From NCBI GenBank assembly GCA_050010115.1, contig JBEKLQ010000014.1, positions 1 through 56,954 on the forward strand: a DNA stretch of 56,954 nt, in the 5' to 3' direction. This DNA is from JAKACA01 sp050010115 (GTDB taxonomy: Bacteria > Actinomycetota > Acidimicrobiia > Acidimicrobiales > Bog-793). Under the pieces are notes generated by a model. It was not told where the DNA came from. It saw only the letters and a list, made by a program, of their open reading frames with translations, and did not search any database. Made by a program: the position numbers and the translations under genes. Shown piece after piece: positions 6,625 to 16,796 of the stretch; the first letter of the stretch is position 1, and each line of letters begins with the position of its first letter.

Positions 6625-8150
6625 TCCTTTCCGTCGAGTTCAGCAGCGGCGACGGTTGGATCATCGTCGCCGTCCTCGTGCTCATCGTGGCGTCGGCCAT
6701 GCTCGCCCTCGCCGAGACCGGGCTGACCCGGACAAGCCGGGCCCGCGCCAAGGCGCTCGAGGATTCGGGCGCGCGAGGCGCACGCTCGTTGAGGAGGTTG
6801 GTGGAGAACCCGGAGGGGTTTCTCGCGCCGGTGCTGTTGCTCGTTCTCCTCTGCCAGCTAGTGGCCGCCACGCTCGTCGGCGTGGTTGCGGCTCACGTGT
6901 TCGGCCCCCTCGGCGTCGCCGTGGCGACGGTGTTCGAAGTGATCTTCATCTTCGTGTTCGGGGAGGCCGTGCCCAAGCAGTGGGCCGTGTATCACCCTGA
7001 CCGCGCCGCCTTGCTGGCGGCGCCGCTGGTGGCGAGTTTCGTGCGCTTCCCACCGGTGCGACTCGTCTCGACCGCCCTCATCGGGGTCGCCCGGGTGTTC
7101 ACGCCATCAGGTCGAGGCCCCCGTAGTGATGTCAGCGAGATGACCGAGTCGGAGCTGCTCGCCTTCACCGACGTCGCGGTCGAGGAGGAAGCGATCGAGA
7201 GCGGCGAACGAGAACTGATCCACTCCATAATCGAATTCGGCGACACCATCGTTCGCGAGGTCATGGTGCCGCGGCCTGATGTCGTCGCGGTGGAGGCCAA
7301 CACTCTGGCCGAATCCGTTCTCGACGTGGCCATCGACGCCGGCTACAGCCGGATCCCGGTGTTCGAGGGAACCATCGACAACGTCGTCGGGGTGGCGTTC
7401 ACGAAGGACCTCGTGCTGGCTGCTCGCCAGGGGCACTCCAAGCGGCATGTCGCCAAGCTGACGCGGCCCGCCCACTACATCCCCGAGACCAAGCGCGTCG
7501 CCCCACTGCTCCGGGAGATGCAAAGAGGGCACTTCCACATCGCCATCGTCGTCGACGAGTACGGCGGGACGGCCGGCATCGTCACGCTCGAGGATCTGAT
7601 CGAGGAACTCGTCGGCGAGATCGTCGACGAGTACGACACGGACGAGCCGTCGGTGGAAGCGCTCGGTGACGGCCGTTTCCGGGTGCCGTCGATCATGGCC
7701 GTCGACGAGGTCAACGAACTTCTTGACGCTGAGCTGCCGCTCGGTGACGACTGGGACACGATCGGAGGGCTCGTGCTCGCCCAGGCCGGCCACATCCCCA
7801 TCGAGGAGGAGTCCATCGAAGTGGACGGCTACCGGCTCGTAGCCGAGAAGGTGCAGGGCCGGCGGATCGGGAGCGTGAGAGTCGAGAGCGTGGGGGCCCG
7901 GCCGCTCCGGCTCAAGCAGGACAGCCAGGGCGAAGAGCCCGAGGCGAGTGAAATCGAGCTCGGGGCCGTGGCTGGCGGCGGGGCGGCGGCCGTGGCTGGC
8001 GGCGGGGCGGCGGCCGTGGCCGGCGGCGGGGCGGCGGCCGTGGCCGGCGGCGGGGCAGGCACCGGGGTAGACGACGGGGCTGACGGCGGAGCAGGCACCG
8101 GGGTAGACGACGGAGCTGGCCACACCGACCACGCCGAAGTCGCTGAATGA
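6621..8150 (+). CDS. CNNM/CorC-type membrane protein with CBS pair
   Basis: 509 aa. Order of parts: CNNM (DUF21) transmembrane domain with about three to four helices (residues 12-160, including FGEAVPKQWAVYHP), paired CBS domains (about 190-330, IREVMVPRPDVVAVE-like and YGGTAGIVTLEDLIEELVGEI), a CorC_HlyC domain (about 345-425), then a repetitive acidic/Gly-Ala tail. Relatives take part in Mg2+ efflux or homeostasis in the cytoplasmic membrane. The GTG start overlaps the ybeY stop. The tail beyond residue 440 is made of near-identical AVAGGGAA units and two GAGTGVDDGA units from DNA tandem repeats, and is unlikely to be catalytic. Confidence 0.92.
   Translation: MILSVEFSSGDGWIIVAVLVLIVASAMLALAETGLTRTSRARAKALEDSGARGARSLRRLVENPEGFLAPVLLLVLLCQLVAATLVGVVAAHVFGPLGVAVATVFEVIFIFVFGEAVPKQWAVYHPDRAALLAAPLVASFVRFPPVRLVSTALIGVARVFTPSGRGPRSDVSEMTESELLAFTDVAVEEEAIESGERELIHSIIEFGDTIVREVMVPRPDVVAVEANTLAESVLDVAIDAGYSRIPVFEGTIDNVVGVAFTKDLVLAARQGHSKRHVAKLTRPAHYIPETKRVAPLLREMQRGHFHIAIVVDEYGGTAGIVTLEDLIEELVGEIVDEYDTDEPSVEALGDGRFRVPSIMAVDEVNELLDAELPLGDDWDTIGGLVLAQAGHIPIEEESIEVDGYRLVAEKVQGRRIGSVRVESVGARPLRLKQDSQGEEPEASEIELGAVAGGGAAAVAGGGAAAVAGGGAAAVAGGGAGTGVDDGADGGAGTGVDDGAGHTDHAEVAE
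7965..8057 (+). repeat. 24-bp in-frame tandem repeat (about 4 copies) in the corC-like gene
   Basis: Units start gccgtggctggcggcggggc at 7965, 7989, 8013 and 8037. The first two copies are identical and the later ones differ by one T-to-C change. Each encodes AVAGGGAA. A second tandem repeat of about 33 bp (GAGTGVDDGA-coding, about 8052-8120) follows directly. Copy number could vary without breaking the frame. Confidence 0.9.
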
Positions 8151-8157
8151 ACCGGCA

Positions 8158-9033
8158 GTGAGCCAGTCGGACCCGGGTTCGCCGGAATTCCGGTCGGGCC
8201 TGGTCGGGCTGCTCGGCCGCCCGAACGTCGGCAAGTCGACACTGCTCAACCGGATCGTCGGCACCAAGGTGGCGATCACGGCGTCGGTCCCGCACACGAC
8301 GAGGACCCGTGTGCGCGGCGTCCTCGACCGTCCGGATGCCCAGATCGTCTTCGTCGATACGCCTGGGATCCACAAGCCGAAGACCGCCCTCGGCGTCCGG
8401 CTGAACGACACCGCCTCGAGCTCGATCTCGGACGTGGACGTCTGCGTGCTGGTGGTCGAGGCGAGCTCGGCCATCGGAGCCGGCGACCGGTTCATCGCCG
8501 AACGCCTGCCGGCCGGCTCGATCGTGGCAGTGAACAAGGTGGACCGGACGAGTCGCAGTGACGTGTTGCAGCATCTCGCTACCGCTGCAAGCGAGCTCAG
8601 CATCGAAGACGCCGAGTACTTCCCCATCTCCGCTCGCACCGGCGCCGGCGTGGACGATCTGGTCGAGCACCTCATCACGCGTCTGCCCCCAGGGCCCCGT
8701 TACTTCCCGCCCGGCATGGTGAGCGATGTCCCAGAGGCGTTCTTCGTTGCCGAACTGGTGCGGGAGCAGCTCATCCGGCACGCCACCGAGGAGCTCCCGC
8801 ACTCGATCGCCTGCCGAATCACCGAGTGGGAGTGGCCGAGGATCCGCTGCGAGATCCTTGTGGAGCGGGACTCGCAGAAGGGGATCGTGATCGGCAAGGG
8901 CGGGGCCGTGCTCAAGGCGGTCGGCATTGCCGTCCGCGAGCAGCTCGAGCCGGGGGCGTACCTCGAGCTGTTCGTCAAGGTCGAGAAGTCGTGGCAACGC
9001 CACCCTGAGCTGATCGAGCGGCTGGGCTACTAG
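8158..9033 (+). CDS. era: GTPase Era
   Basis: 291 aa ribosome-assembly GTPase. G1 is GRPNVGKST, the effector TT lies in SVPHTTRTR, G3 is DTPGIHKP, G4 is NKVD and G5-like SARTGAG. A C-terminal KH domain (about residues 200-285, with VIGKGGAVLKAVG) binds the 3' end of 16S rRNA. Start GTG 8158 lies 7 bp after the preceding gene, so phoH-ybeY-corC-era looks like one operon. In most Actinobacteria recO and uppS follow soon after; here they lie 33-39 kb away. Confidence 0.97.
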   Translation: MSQSDPGSPEFRSGLVGLLGRPNVGKSTLLNRIVGTKVAITASVPHTTRTRVRGVLDRPDAQIVFVDTPGIHKPKTALGVRLNDTASSSISDVDVCVLVVEASSAIGAGDRFIAERLPAGSIVAVNKVDRTSRSDVLQHLATAASELSIEDAEYFPISARTGAGVDDLVEHLITRLPPGPRYFPPGMVSDVPEAFFVAELVREQLIRHATEELPHSIACRITEWEWPRIRCEILVERDSQKGIVIGKGGAVLKAVGIAVREQLEPGAYLELFVKVEKSWQRHPELIERLGY

Positions 9034-9122
9034 CGCTTCGGAGCTGGTGGACAACCCCACCGCCGGCGAGCCAGATCGACATCTTCTCGTCACTCAGATG
9101 ACACCTTTCGGGCGTACCATGA

Positions 9123-9151
9123 TTCGCAGGCACCCCGCGTGGTCGTACAGT
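9123..9151 (+). promoter_or_regulatory. Candidate promoter TTCGCA-N17-TACAGT
   Basis: A -35-like TTCGCA (9123-9128) and -10 TACAGT (9146-9151) are separated by 17 bases and lie just before the GGTGGAG-GTG start of the secreted protein gene. Confidence 0.4.
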
Positions 9152-9172
9152 CACCGGATTAGAGGTGGAGCC

Positions 9173-9691
9173 GTGACCCGAGTCATCAGCTGGACCCTGG
9201 CAGTACTGACGACTGCGGCCGCGTCACTCGCGCTTGCGGGCCTGGCGGGCTCACCGGCATCCGCGAGCGGTCCCAGGATCGGGCCGAGCCAGTTCTACAC
9301 AGCGACGATCAACGGCAGCACTGGCCAATCGGCCCCGGTCTCGATCGGTGTCATCTGCCCCGGCCCGATCGCCTCAGGCGAGACCGGCCACCCGTTGCCT
9401 GACCAGATGATCGCCGTGGCCCCGTCGGCGTCGGTCGCCGGCGGAACAGGGAAGACGGGGGCGCACGCCAACAGCATCGCCGCTTTCTTCGGCGCCCCGC
9501 CGCCCGCTCCCGCGGCAAACGCGAGCCACGTGGTCTTCAAGCACTACCAGACCAAGCCGCTCCCGCACTCGCTGCTCCTGCCGTGCGGAGGATCCGGCAC
9601 CGTCACGTTCCTCTCGTTCCCGCTCGAGCCACAGAGCTCAGTCTCGATCCCGGTCACCTACTTCAACCCGACAGCGACGCCTCGCCGCTGA
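9173..9691 (+). CDS. Small secreted protein of unknown function
   Basis: 172 aa. Start GTG 9173 follows AGGTGGAG and gives a standard Sec signal peptide: MTRVIS, a hydrophobic core of about 20 residues, then SPASAS as a likely cleavage site near residue 32. The mature part is rich in Pro, Ser, Ala and Thr, with only two Cys (in VICPGP and LPCGGSG) about 105 residues apart that could form one disulfide. It ends in a beta-rich segment (TVTFLSFPLE). I do not recognise a family. It sits alone between era and the Rieske gene. Confidence 0.7.
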   Translation: MTRVISWTLAVLTTAAASLALAGLAGSPASASGPRIGPSQFYTATINGSTGQSAPVSIGVICPGPIASGETGHPLPDQMIAVAPSASVAGGTGKTGAHANSIAAFFGAPPPAPAANASHVVFKHYQTKPLPHSLLLPCGGSGTVTFLSFPLEPQSSVSIPVTYFNPTATPRR

Positions 9692-9701
9692 GGCGGCCAC
9701 C

Positions 9702-9707
9702 TAGCGT
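9702..9707 (+). promoter_or_regulatory. -10 hexamer TAGCGT, leaderless-type
   Basis: TAGCGT lies 8 bases before ATG 9716, the same hexamer and spacing as seen on the minus strand before the dinG-like gene (13630-13635). Confidence 0.4.
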
Positions 9708-9715
9708 GACCCACG

Positions 9716-11479
9716 ATGCGTGAAGAGAACAGCGCTACTCGGGTGAAGGTGGCTCGGGTGGCCGAGCTGGCCGAGCGGGGCTGCGTGACGACGAAGCTCG
9801 GCAACCGTCCCATCTGCCTCTTCTACGACGACGGCCAGGTGTATGCCGTCGAGGATCGGTGCCCGCACATGGGTTTCCCGTTGCACAGGGGAACGGTGCA
9901 AGGCGGCCTGCTCACGTGCCACTGGCATCACGCCCGCTTCGACCTGGCGTCGGGCGGCACGCTCGACCCGTTCGCCGACGACGTCACCGCCTTCCCGGTC
10001 GAGATCCAAGACGGGGACGTCTACGTACTGGCTGCCGATGATGCCGATCGGATCGTCCGCCTCTTCCGCCGCCTGGACGAAGGGATCGAGCAAGGCATCA
10101 CGCTCGTGATCGCCAAAGCCGTCCTCGGTCTGCTCGAGGCTGGCGTGGGGACGGAGGAGATCGTCGAGGCGGGGGTGGGTTTCGGGACGCGCTACCGGGG
10201 CGAGGGTTGGGGGCCCGGCCTCACCGTGCTCGTCGCCATGATGAACGTCCTACCGGTGTTGGACCCCGCCGATCGAGCTCTGGCACTCGTGCACGGGCTG
10301 GCGTTCCTGTCGGGTGACACGCGTGGGCGGTCTCCCCGGTTCCCGTTGGCACCGCTGGAATCCGCCTTGCCGATCGCCCGGCTCACGGCCTGGTACCGAC
10401 GCTTCATAGACACCCGATCGGCCGACGCGGCCGAGCGCTCCCTGGCGACGGCCATCGCCTCGGGCCACGGCCCGGTGGCGGTGGCGACTCTGATGTGTGC
10501 CGCCGTCACCGATCACGTCTTCATCGACGGGGGGCACACGATCGACTTCACGAACAAGGCGTTCGAGTGCCTCGAGCACATCGGCTGGACTCGAGCCGGC
10601 ACGGTACTGCCGACGCTCGTCGCTCAGACCGCCGGCGCCCAACGCCACGAAGAGGAGTCCGCCTGGCGGCACCCCGTGGATCTGGCGGCGATGCTCGTCG
10701 CCTCCACCAACGAGGACGTGCTGAAGGCCCGCCTGCAACGAGCGGCTCGGTCGGCGGATCGGGCCCCGTTCGACGACCCACAGGTCGACAACCTGGCCTG
10801 GGCGGTCCTCTCGGAGGACCCCGTGGAGATCGTCGAGGCGCTCGGCGGCGCCATCGAATTGGGTGCGTCTCCCGAGCAATTGGCCCGGGCGGTCGCGTAC
10901 GCGGCGGCGTTGCGGATCGCCCGTTTCCACACCCAGAACGATCACGGGGACTGGAACGAGGTGCACCACGCGTTCACCTCTGCCAGCGCCGTCCACCAGT
11001 CGATCGTTCGCGCTCCTTCGGTCGAGCTGCTCCGGGGCGTGTACCAGGGGGCGCTCCGGGTGTACCTGGACCGCTTCTTGAACGTGCCGCCGGCGAGACT
11101 CCCTTCGGTCGGTGACGGTGATGGCCAAGGCGTTGACCTTGCGAACCTGGAGGGATGCTGGGACACGGAGGGTGGGGTGAACGAGGCGGGCCATCTCGCC
11201 TACCGGTACCTCTCGTCGGGTGGACCGGCCGAACGGCTGCTCGCTGCGCTCGGCCACGCGCTGCTCAACGAAGACGCCGAGTTCCACTGGTTTCAGATCT
11301 ACGAGGCGGCGGTGCGCCAGTTCCGGGCGTGGCCGGTAGGGAGTGAGCAGGGCAGGCTGATCATGACCGGTGCCGCACGCTTCCTCGCCGCCCACACTCC
11401 CACCCGGCGGGAGCGTTCCCAGGTCGTGCGGATCGCCACCCGGCTGCGGCGCGGGGAACCGCTGTACGAAGAGGCTTAG
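9716..11479 (+). CDS. Rieske [2Fe-2S] domain fused to a large helical domain
   Basis: 587 aa. Residues 10-107 form a ferredoxin-type Rieske domain with complete ligands C49-P-H51 and C68-H-W-H71, resembling the small Rieske domains of dioxygenase systems. Residues 110-587 are an alpha-helical region with several conserved-looking His/Asp clusters (DHVFIDGGHTIDF near residue 265; HTQNDHGDWNEVHHAF near residue 405). No signal peptide or membrane anchor is evident. I do not recognise the second domain with certainty; weak resemblance to questin-oxidase-like proteins was considered but not shown. The His clusters suggest a second metal site or an oxidative enzyme fed by the Rieske centre (inference). 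Confidence 0.8.
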   Translation: MREENSATRVKVARVAELAERGCVTTKLGNRPICLFYDDGQVYAVEDRCPHMGFPLHRGTVQGGLLTCHWHHARFDLASGGTLDPFADDVTAFPVEIQDGDVYVLAADDADRIVRLFRRLDEGIEQGITLVIAKAVLGLLEAGVGTEEIVEAGVGFGTRYRGEGWGPGLTVLVAMMNVLPVLDPADRALALVHGLAFLSGDTRGRSPRFPLAPLESALPIARLTAWYRRFIDTRSADAAERSLATAIASGHGPVAVATLMCAAVTDHVFIDGGHTIDFTNKAFECLEHIGWTRAGTVLPTLVAQTAGAQRHEEESAWRHPVDLAAMLVASTNEDVLKARLQRAARSADRAPFDDPQVDNLAWAVLSEDPVEIVEALGGAIELGASPEQLARAVAYAAALRIARFHTQNDHGDWNEVHHAFTSASAVHQSIVRAPSVELLRGVYQGALRVYLDRFLNVPPARLPSVGDGDGQGVDLANLEGCWDTEGGVNEAGHLAYRYLSSGGPAERLLAALGHALLNEDAEFHWFQIYEAAVRQFRAWPVGSEQGRLIMTGAARFLAAHTPTRRERSQVVRIATRLRRGEPLYEEA

Positions 11480-11482
11480 CTG

Positions 11483-13621
<2,139 letters not shown>

Positions 13622-13629
13622 TTGCGGCG

Positions 13630-13635
13630 ACGCTA
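13630..13635 (-). promoter_or_regulatory. -10 hexamer TAGCGT before the dinG-like gene, leaderless-type
   Basis: On the minus strand TAGCGT is followed by 8 bases and ATG at 13621, suggesting a leaderless transcript. Confidence 0.4.
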
Positions 13636-13697
13636 CCGGACGCTCGGGTCGGCACGAGCCGGTGGGTGTACCGGATGCTCGGGTCGGCGCCAGCCGG
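13634..13697. repeat. Imperfect 29-bp direct repeat, two copies
   Basis: Copies at 13634-13662 and 13669-13697 share taccgga(c/t)gctcgggtcgg and end agccgg; three mismatches. They occupy the gap between the dinG-like gene and the SDR remnant and overlap the dinG promoter side. Confidence 0.8.
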
Positions 13698-13773
13698 ACA
13701 ACGCCGCCACCTTCGGCGACATGAGGCTGGACCTGTTGCTGACGGTCGATTGGGGGTACTTGGGGAGGTTTCT

Positions 13774-13902
13774 TTGAAGCGTCAGGGCACGCCGGCTGAT
13801 TTCGTCGGCATGTGCCTGTTCCTGTTCCTGCTCTCGGACGAGGCCAGGTGGATCACCGGGCAGATCTTCAACGTCGACGGCGGCCAGGTCATTCGCTCGT
13901 AG
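13774..13902 (+). pseudogene. C-terminal remnant of a short-chain dehydrogenase (SDR)
   Basis: About 42 residues match the end of classical SDR enzymes: LKRQGTPADFVG, then LLSDEARWITGQ and NVDGGQVIRS. The Rossmann fold, the catalytic YxxxK and the rest (roughly 200 residues) are absent upstream. An extra Leu-Phe in CLFLFLL comes from a CTGTTC duplication. This is a decayed or broken gene, perhaps left by a rearrangement at this boundary. Confidence 0.75.
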
Positions 13903-13925
13903 TTCGCAGCAATTACTCTTCGGGG

Positions 13926-15740
13926 GTGCGCCGGGCAGGAGTCGTTGTCGCTGCCGCGGTCGCTTACTTCGCCGTGGCCGCCGTCGTGTGGTGGCACCTG
14001 TTCCCGCTCGGTCTGGCCCATGGCATCTCAGCGACCGAGTTCGGAGACCCCGAGCAGGACGTTTGGTTCCTTGCGTGGGTCCCCCACGCGCTCGGGAGCG
14101 GCCTCAACCCGTTTGTGAGCCACGCGATGTTCGCCCCGAAGGGGATCAACCTCGTGATCAACACGAGCATCTTGCTCCCGAGCCTGGTGATGAGCCCGAT
14201 CACCGAGCTGTTCGGTCCGGTCGTCTCGTTCAACGTCGCCGTCCTGTTGGCACCGGTCCTGAGCTCCCTGGTAGCCTTCGTCGTCTTCCGCCGCTGGGCA
14301 CCGTTCACGCCGGGGAGGTGGTTGGCGGGGTTGTTCTACGGTTTCTCGCCGTTCGTCTTGAACGACCTCGTCTGGGGGCACCTGCACCTCACGATCATCG
14401 TCTTCCCGCCGATCGCGCTGGTGCTGCTCGACGACCTGCTTGTGCGCCCGCGGGGCAACCCGGCCGTGAAGGGGGCACTGATCGGCGTGGTCTTCGCCGC
14501 TCAGTTCCTCACCGGCCAAGAGGTGTTCGCGATGATGATCATGCTCACGTTGCCTGGCGTCGCCATCCTGGCCATCCGGCACCACGGCCAGGTCCGGGAG
14601 CGGTTGCGGCGCGCTGTGGTGGGTGCCACCTCTGCCGCCGTGGTGGGCGGTGTGCTGCTCGCGTTCCCGTTCTACGAACTGCTCGCCGGACCGAGACGCT
14701 TCCCGGGGACGGTGTTCCCCGTCCCGTACGGCTTCGTCATCTGGCTGAAAGCTTGGCTGTGGCCGATCGGTCTCTGGCCGGAGCGCGTCTGGCCCGCGTA
14801 CGTCGGGATCCCGCTGCTGCTCGTCATCGCGGTGAGTTGCAGGCTGATCCGGAGCGGGGTCCTGCGATTCGCCACCGCGATGGCAGGAATGTCGCTCATC
14901 TATGCGCTCGGTGGGGCGATCCACTGGACTCCGGTGGAGTCGACGCACATACCCCTTCCGGACGCCATCTTCAGTCATTGGCCGTTGTTGAAGAACTTGC
15001 TGCCGATCCGCTTCGCCCTGATGGTGGATCTGTTCATGGCGCTTGGGCTCGCCGTCGTGCTCGATCGTGTACATGGCTCGTTACTCGCTCGGTGGAGCCC
15101 GGCAGTTCCGTCGGGAGAGGAGCAGCCAGCCACCGATCTCCCGCACGGTGGTGGTGTCGGTCGTGCTGGCGCCGCTCACAGGCGCCGGTCTCCCCGCCCT
15201 CGAGCCGCGCTGCCGGCGACCCTCGGCGCCGTGGGCCTGGGCGTGATCGCGTTGATCTCCCCGGCCCTCGGGTCTCGCATCCCGTTCGCAACCCGCACGA
15301 TCACGGTTCCCGCTGTCTTCCGATCGGCGGCGCTCACGCACCTGCCCGCCGGCACGATCCTGCTGGGCTTTCCCATCCTCAACGGCTTCAAATCGGACCC
15401 ACTGGTCTGGCAGGCCGTTGAGCACATGCCGTATGACCTGGTCGCCGGCTACGGCTTCATCCCGGGTCCAGGGGACAAGGCGATCGGCAGCCTGTCCCCG
15501 AGCCCGGTACTCAACGTCTATGGGGATGCTCAGGTCGGGCTGCTGCCGCCCACACCGGTGCCGAGCGAGATCGCGGGTGTCCGCAGCAACCTCGAGAGCT
15601 GGCACGTCTCGGTCATCGTCGAGTACAAGGGCTATACCCAGCTCGAGCAACCCGCCCAGCTGGCTGCGGTGATCGATGCTGCGACAGGGGTCAAGCCGGA
15701 GATGATCGATGGTGCGTACGTCTGGCGGTTACCTCACTGA
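13926..15740 (+). CDS. Polytopic membrane protein, GT-C-like
   Basis: About 604 aa from GTG 13926 (preceded by TCGGGG). It has roughly ten to twelve hydrophobic segments: the first right at the start (VVVAAAVAYFAVAAVVWW), later ones through about residue 395, another after 440. After the first helix comes GDPEQDVWFLAWVPHAL, an acidic loop placed like the catalytic loop of GT-C glycosyltransferases. A C-terminal soluble region of about 140 residues ends VWRLPH. Lipid-linked-sugar transfer is a reasonable guess but not demonstrated. The 3' end overlaps the convergent methyltransferase gene by 12 bp. Confidence 0.7.
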   Translation: MRRAGVVVAAAVAYFAVAAVVWWHLFPLGLAHGISATEFGDPEQDVWFLAWVPHALGSGLNPFVSHAMFAPKGINLVINTSILLPSLVMSPITELFGPVVSFNVAVLLAPVLSSLVAFVVFRRWAPFTPGRWLAGLFYGFSPFVLNDLVWGHLHLTIIVFPPIALVLLDDLLVRPRGNPAVKGALIGVVFAAQFLTGQEVFAMMIMLTLPGVAILAIRHHGQVRERLRRAVVGATSAAVVGGVLLAFPFYELLAGPRRFPGTVFPVPYGFVIWLKAWLWPIGLWPERVWPAYVGIPLLLVIAVSCRLIRSGVLRFATAMAGMSLIYALGGAIHWTPVESTHIPLPDAIFSHWPLLKNLLPIRFALMVDLFMALGLAVVLDRVHGSLLARWSPAVPSGEEQPATDLPHGGGVGRAGAAHRRRSPRPRAALPATLGAVGLGVIALISPALGSRIPFATRTITVPAVFRSAALTHLPAGTILLGFPILNGFKSDPLVWQAVEHMPYDLVAGYGFIPGPGDKAIGSLSPSPVLNVYGDAQVGLLPPTPVPSEIAGVRSNLESWHVSVIVEYKGYTQLEQPAQLAAVIDAATGVKPEMIDGAYVWRLPH

Positions 15741-16796
15741 CGCACTGGCGACCGTCGAGGCAAGCGCCGCCTCGACGAGATCGGCGGCTCCGGCGACGAT
15801 CATGATCTCGGTGTTGCTCAGGTGGGACACCGACCCGACCTTCACCCCGCTCGGGTTGTGGATCCCGATCTGGGCGCCCACGTACCGCTTCGAGTCGAAC
15901 GCCAGCACGCCCACGCGGCCACGCACCGAGCACATCGCCACGAGCTCGTCAAGGCTGAGCCAAGCTTCGTCGTTGTAGGAAACCACCACCACCTCCGCGT
16001 CCACCGCCCCGATCACCGAAGCCAGCGCCGCGGCCAGCGAGCCACGCCGGTTGAACACGCTCTGCGATGCCGGCTGGCGACAGTCCTCACGTTTGCAGGC
16101 GATGCCGTAGTAAGCGGGCGCGTCCCAGCGGACCAAGGTCTCCCAGACGTGGTAGTTCGAGAAGTACCGGTGCTGGTTGTACGGCGGATCGAGGTAGGCG
16201 AAGTCGAACGCGCCGAGCCCCTGCGAGCCGGCGAGCTCGAGGGCGTCGCCGCGAAGCGCGATACCGTCGCCCTCGAGCAGGGCAGGCACGCGCAGTTCCA
16301 GGGGCTTGAGGGCACGGGGTGCCCACTGTTTGAGGTACGCCATCTGCAGGCCGGTCGTGGAATCGACGCGGTCGGCTGCCTCGAGCAGGCTCGTCAGCAG
16401 CACCGGGTACAAGGGCGAACCGGCATAGCGATCTTCGATCGCGTCGCGGATGGCATCGATCCGCTGGCCGTTCTCCGGGTGGAAATAACGCGATCGTTCG
16501 CAGAACACGTCGGTGACGTAACCACGCCGCGGCGCCAAGGCCGACAAGTACCCCACCGCATCTCCCAGCTCCGCCAAGTCGACACGGGAGGCGTCGGAGA
16601 CGATGTAGGCCTGGGCGAGCACGTGCGAGTACGTGGCCGAGTCCACGGCGGTCACGAGCGCTCCGTCCCCCTTGAGCGCTTGGGCGACCCGAGTGGTACC
16701 GGTGAAGAGATCGAGTGCTCGGCGCGTCTCGACCGCTCGGGCCATGGCGGCGATGGCCGGGATGAGCCGGCGTTTGGAGCCGAGGTACTTGATCAT
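15729..16796 (-). CDS. D12-class DNA adenine-N6 methyltransferase
   Basis: 355 aa SAM-dependent enzyme of the Dam-type (alpha, D12) class. The N-terminus MIKYLGSKRRLIPAI matches the family motif X; LDLFTGTTRVAQAL is the SAM-binding motif I; FAYLDPPYNQHRY carries the catalytic DPPY. No specificity subunit, restriction enzyme or antitoxin is adjacent, so it is an orphan in the restriction sense. Its ATG overlaps the addA stop by 4 bp (ATGA), which implies co-translation with addB-addA. Recognition sequence unknown. A repair, self-marking or defence role with AddAB is inference. Confidence 0.88.
   Translation of the reverse strand: MIKYLGSKRRLIPAIAAMARAVETRRALDLFTGTTRVAQALKGDGALVTAVDSATYSHVLAQAYIVSDASRVDLAELGDAVGYLSALAPRRGYVTDVFCERSRYFHPENGQRIDAIRDAIEDRYAGSPLYPVLLTSLLEAADRVDSTTGLQMAYLKQWAPRALKPLELRVPALLEGDGIALRGDALELAGSQGLGAFDFAYLDPPYNQHRYFSNYHVWETLVRWDAPAYYGIACKREDCRQPASQSVFNRRGSLAAALASVIGAVDAEVVVVSYNDEAWLSLDELVAMCSVRGRVGVLAFDSKRYVGAQIGIHNPSGVKVGSVSHLSNTEIMIVAGAADLVEAALASTVASASVR

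Noticed and set aside
7965..8120. CRISPR-like or regulatory repeat
   Set aside because: Units are contiguous, in frame and translated as part of the CorC-like protein.
15729..16796. Classical restriction-modification system
   Set aside because: No restriction endonuclease or specificity gene lies next to the methyltransferase; the only tight partners are addA and addB.
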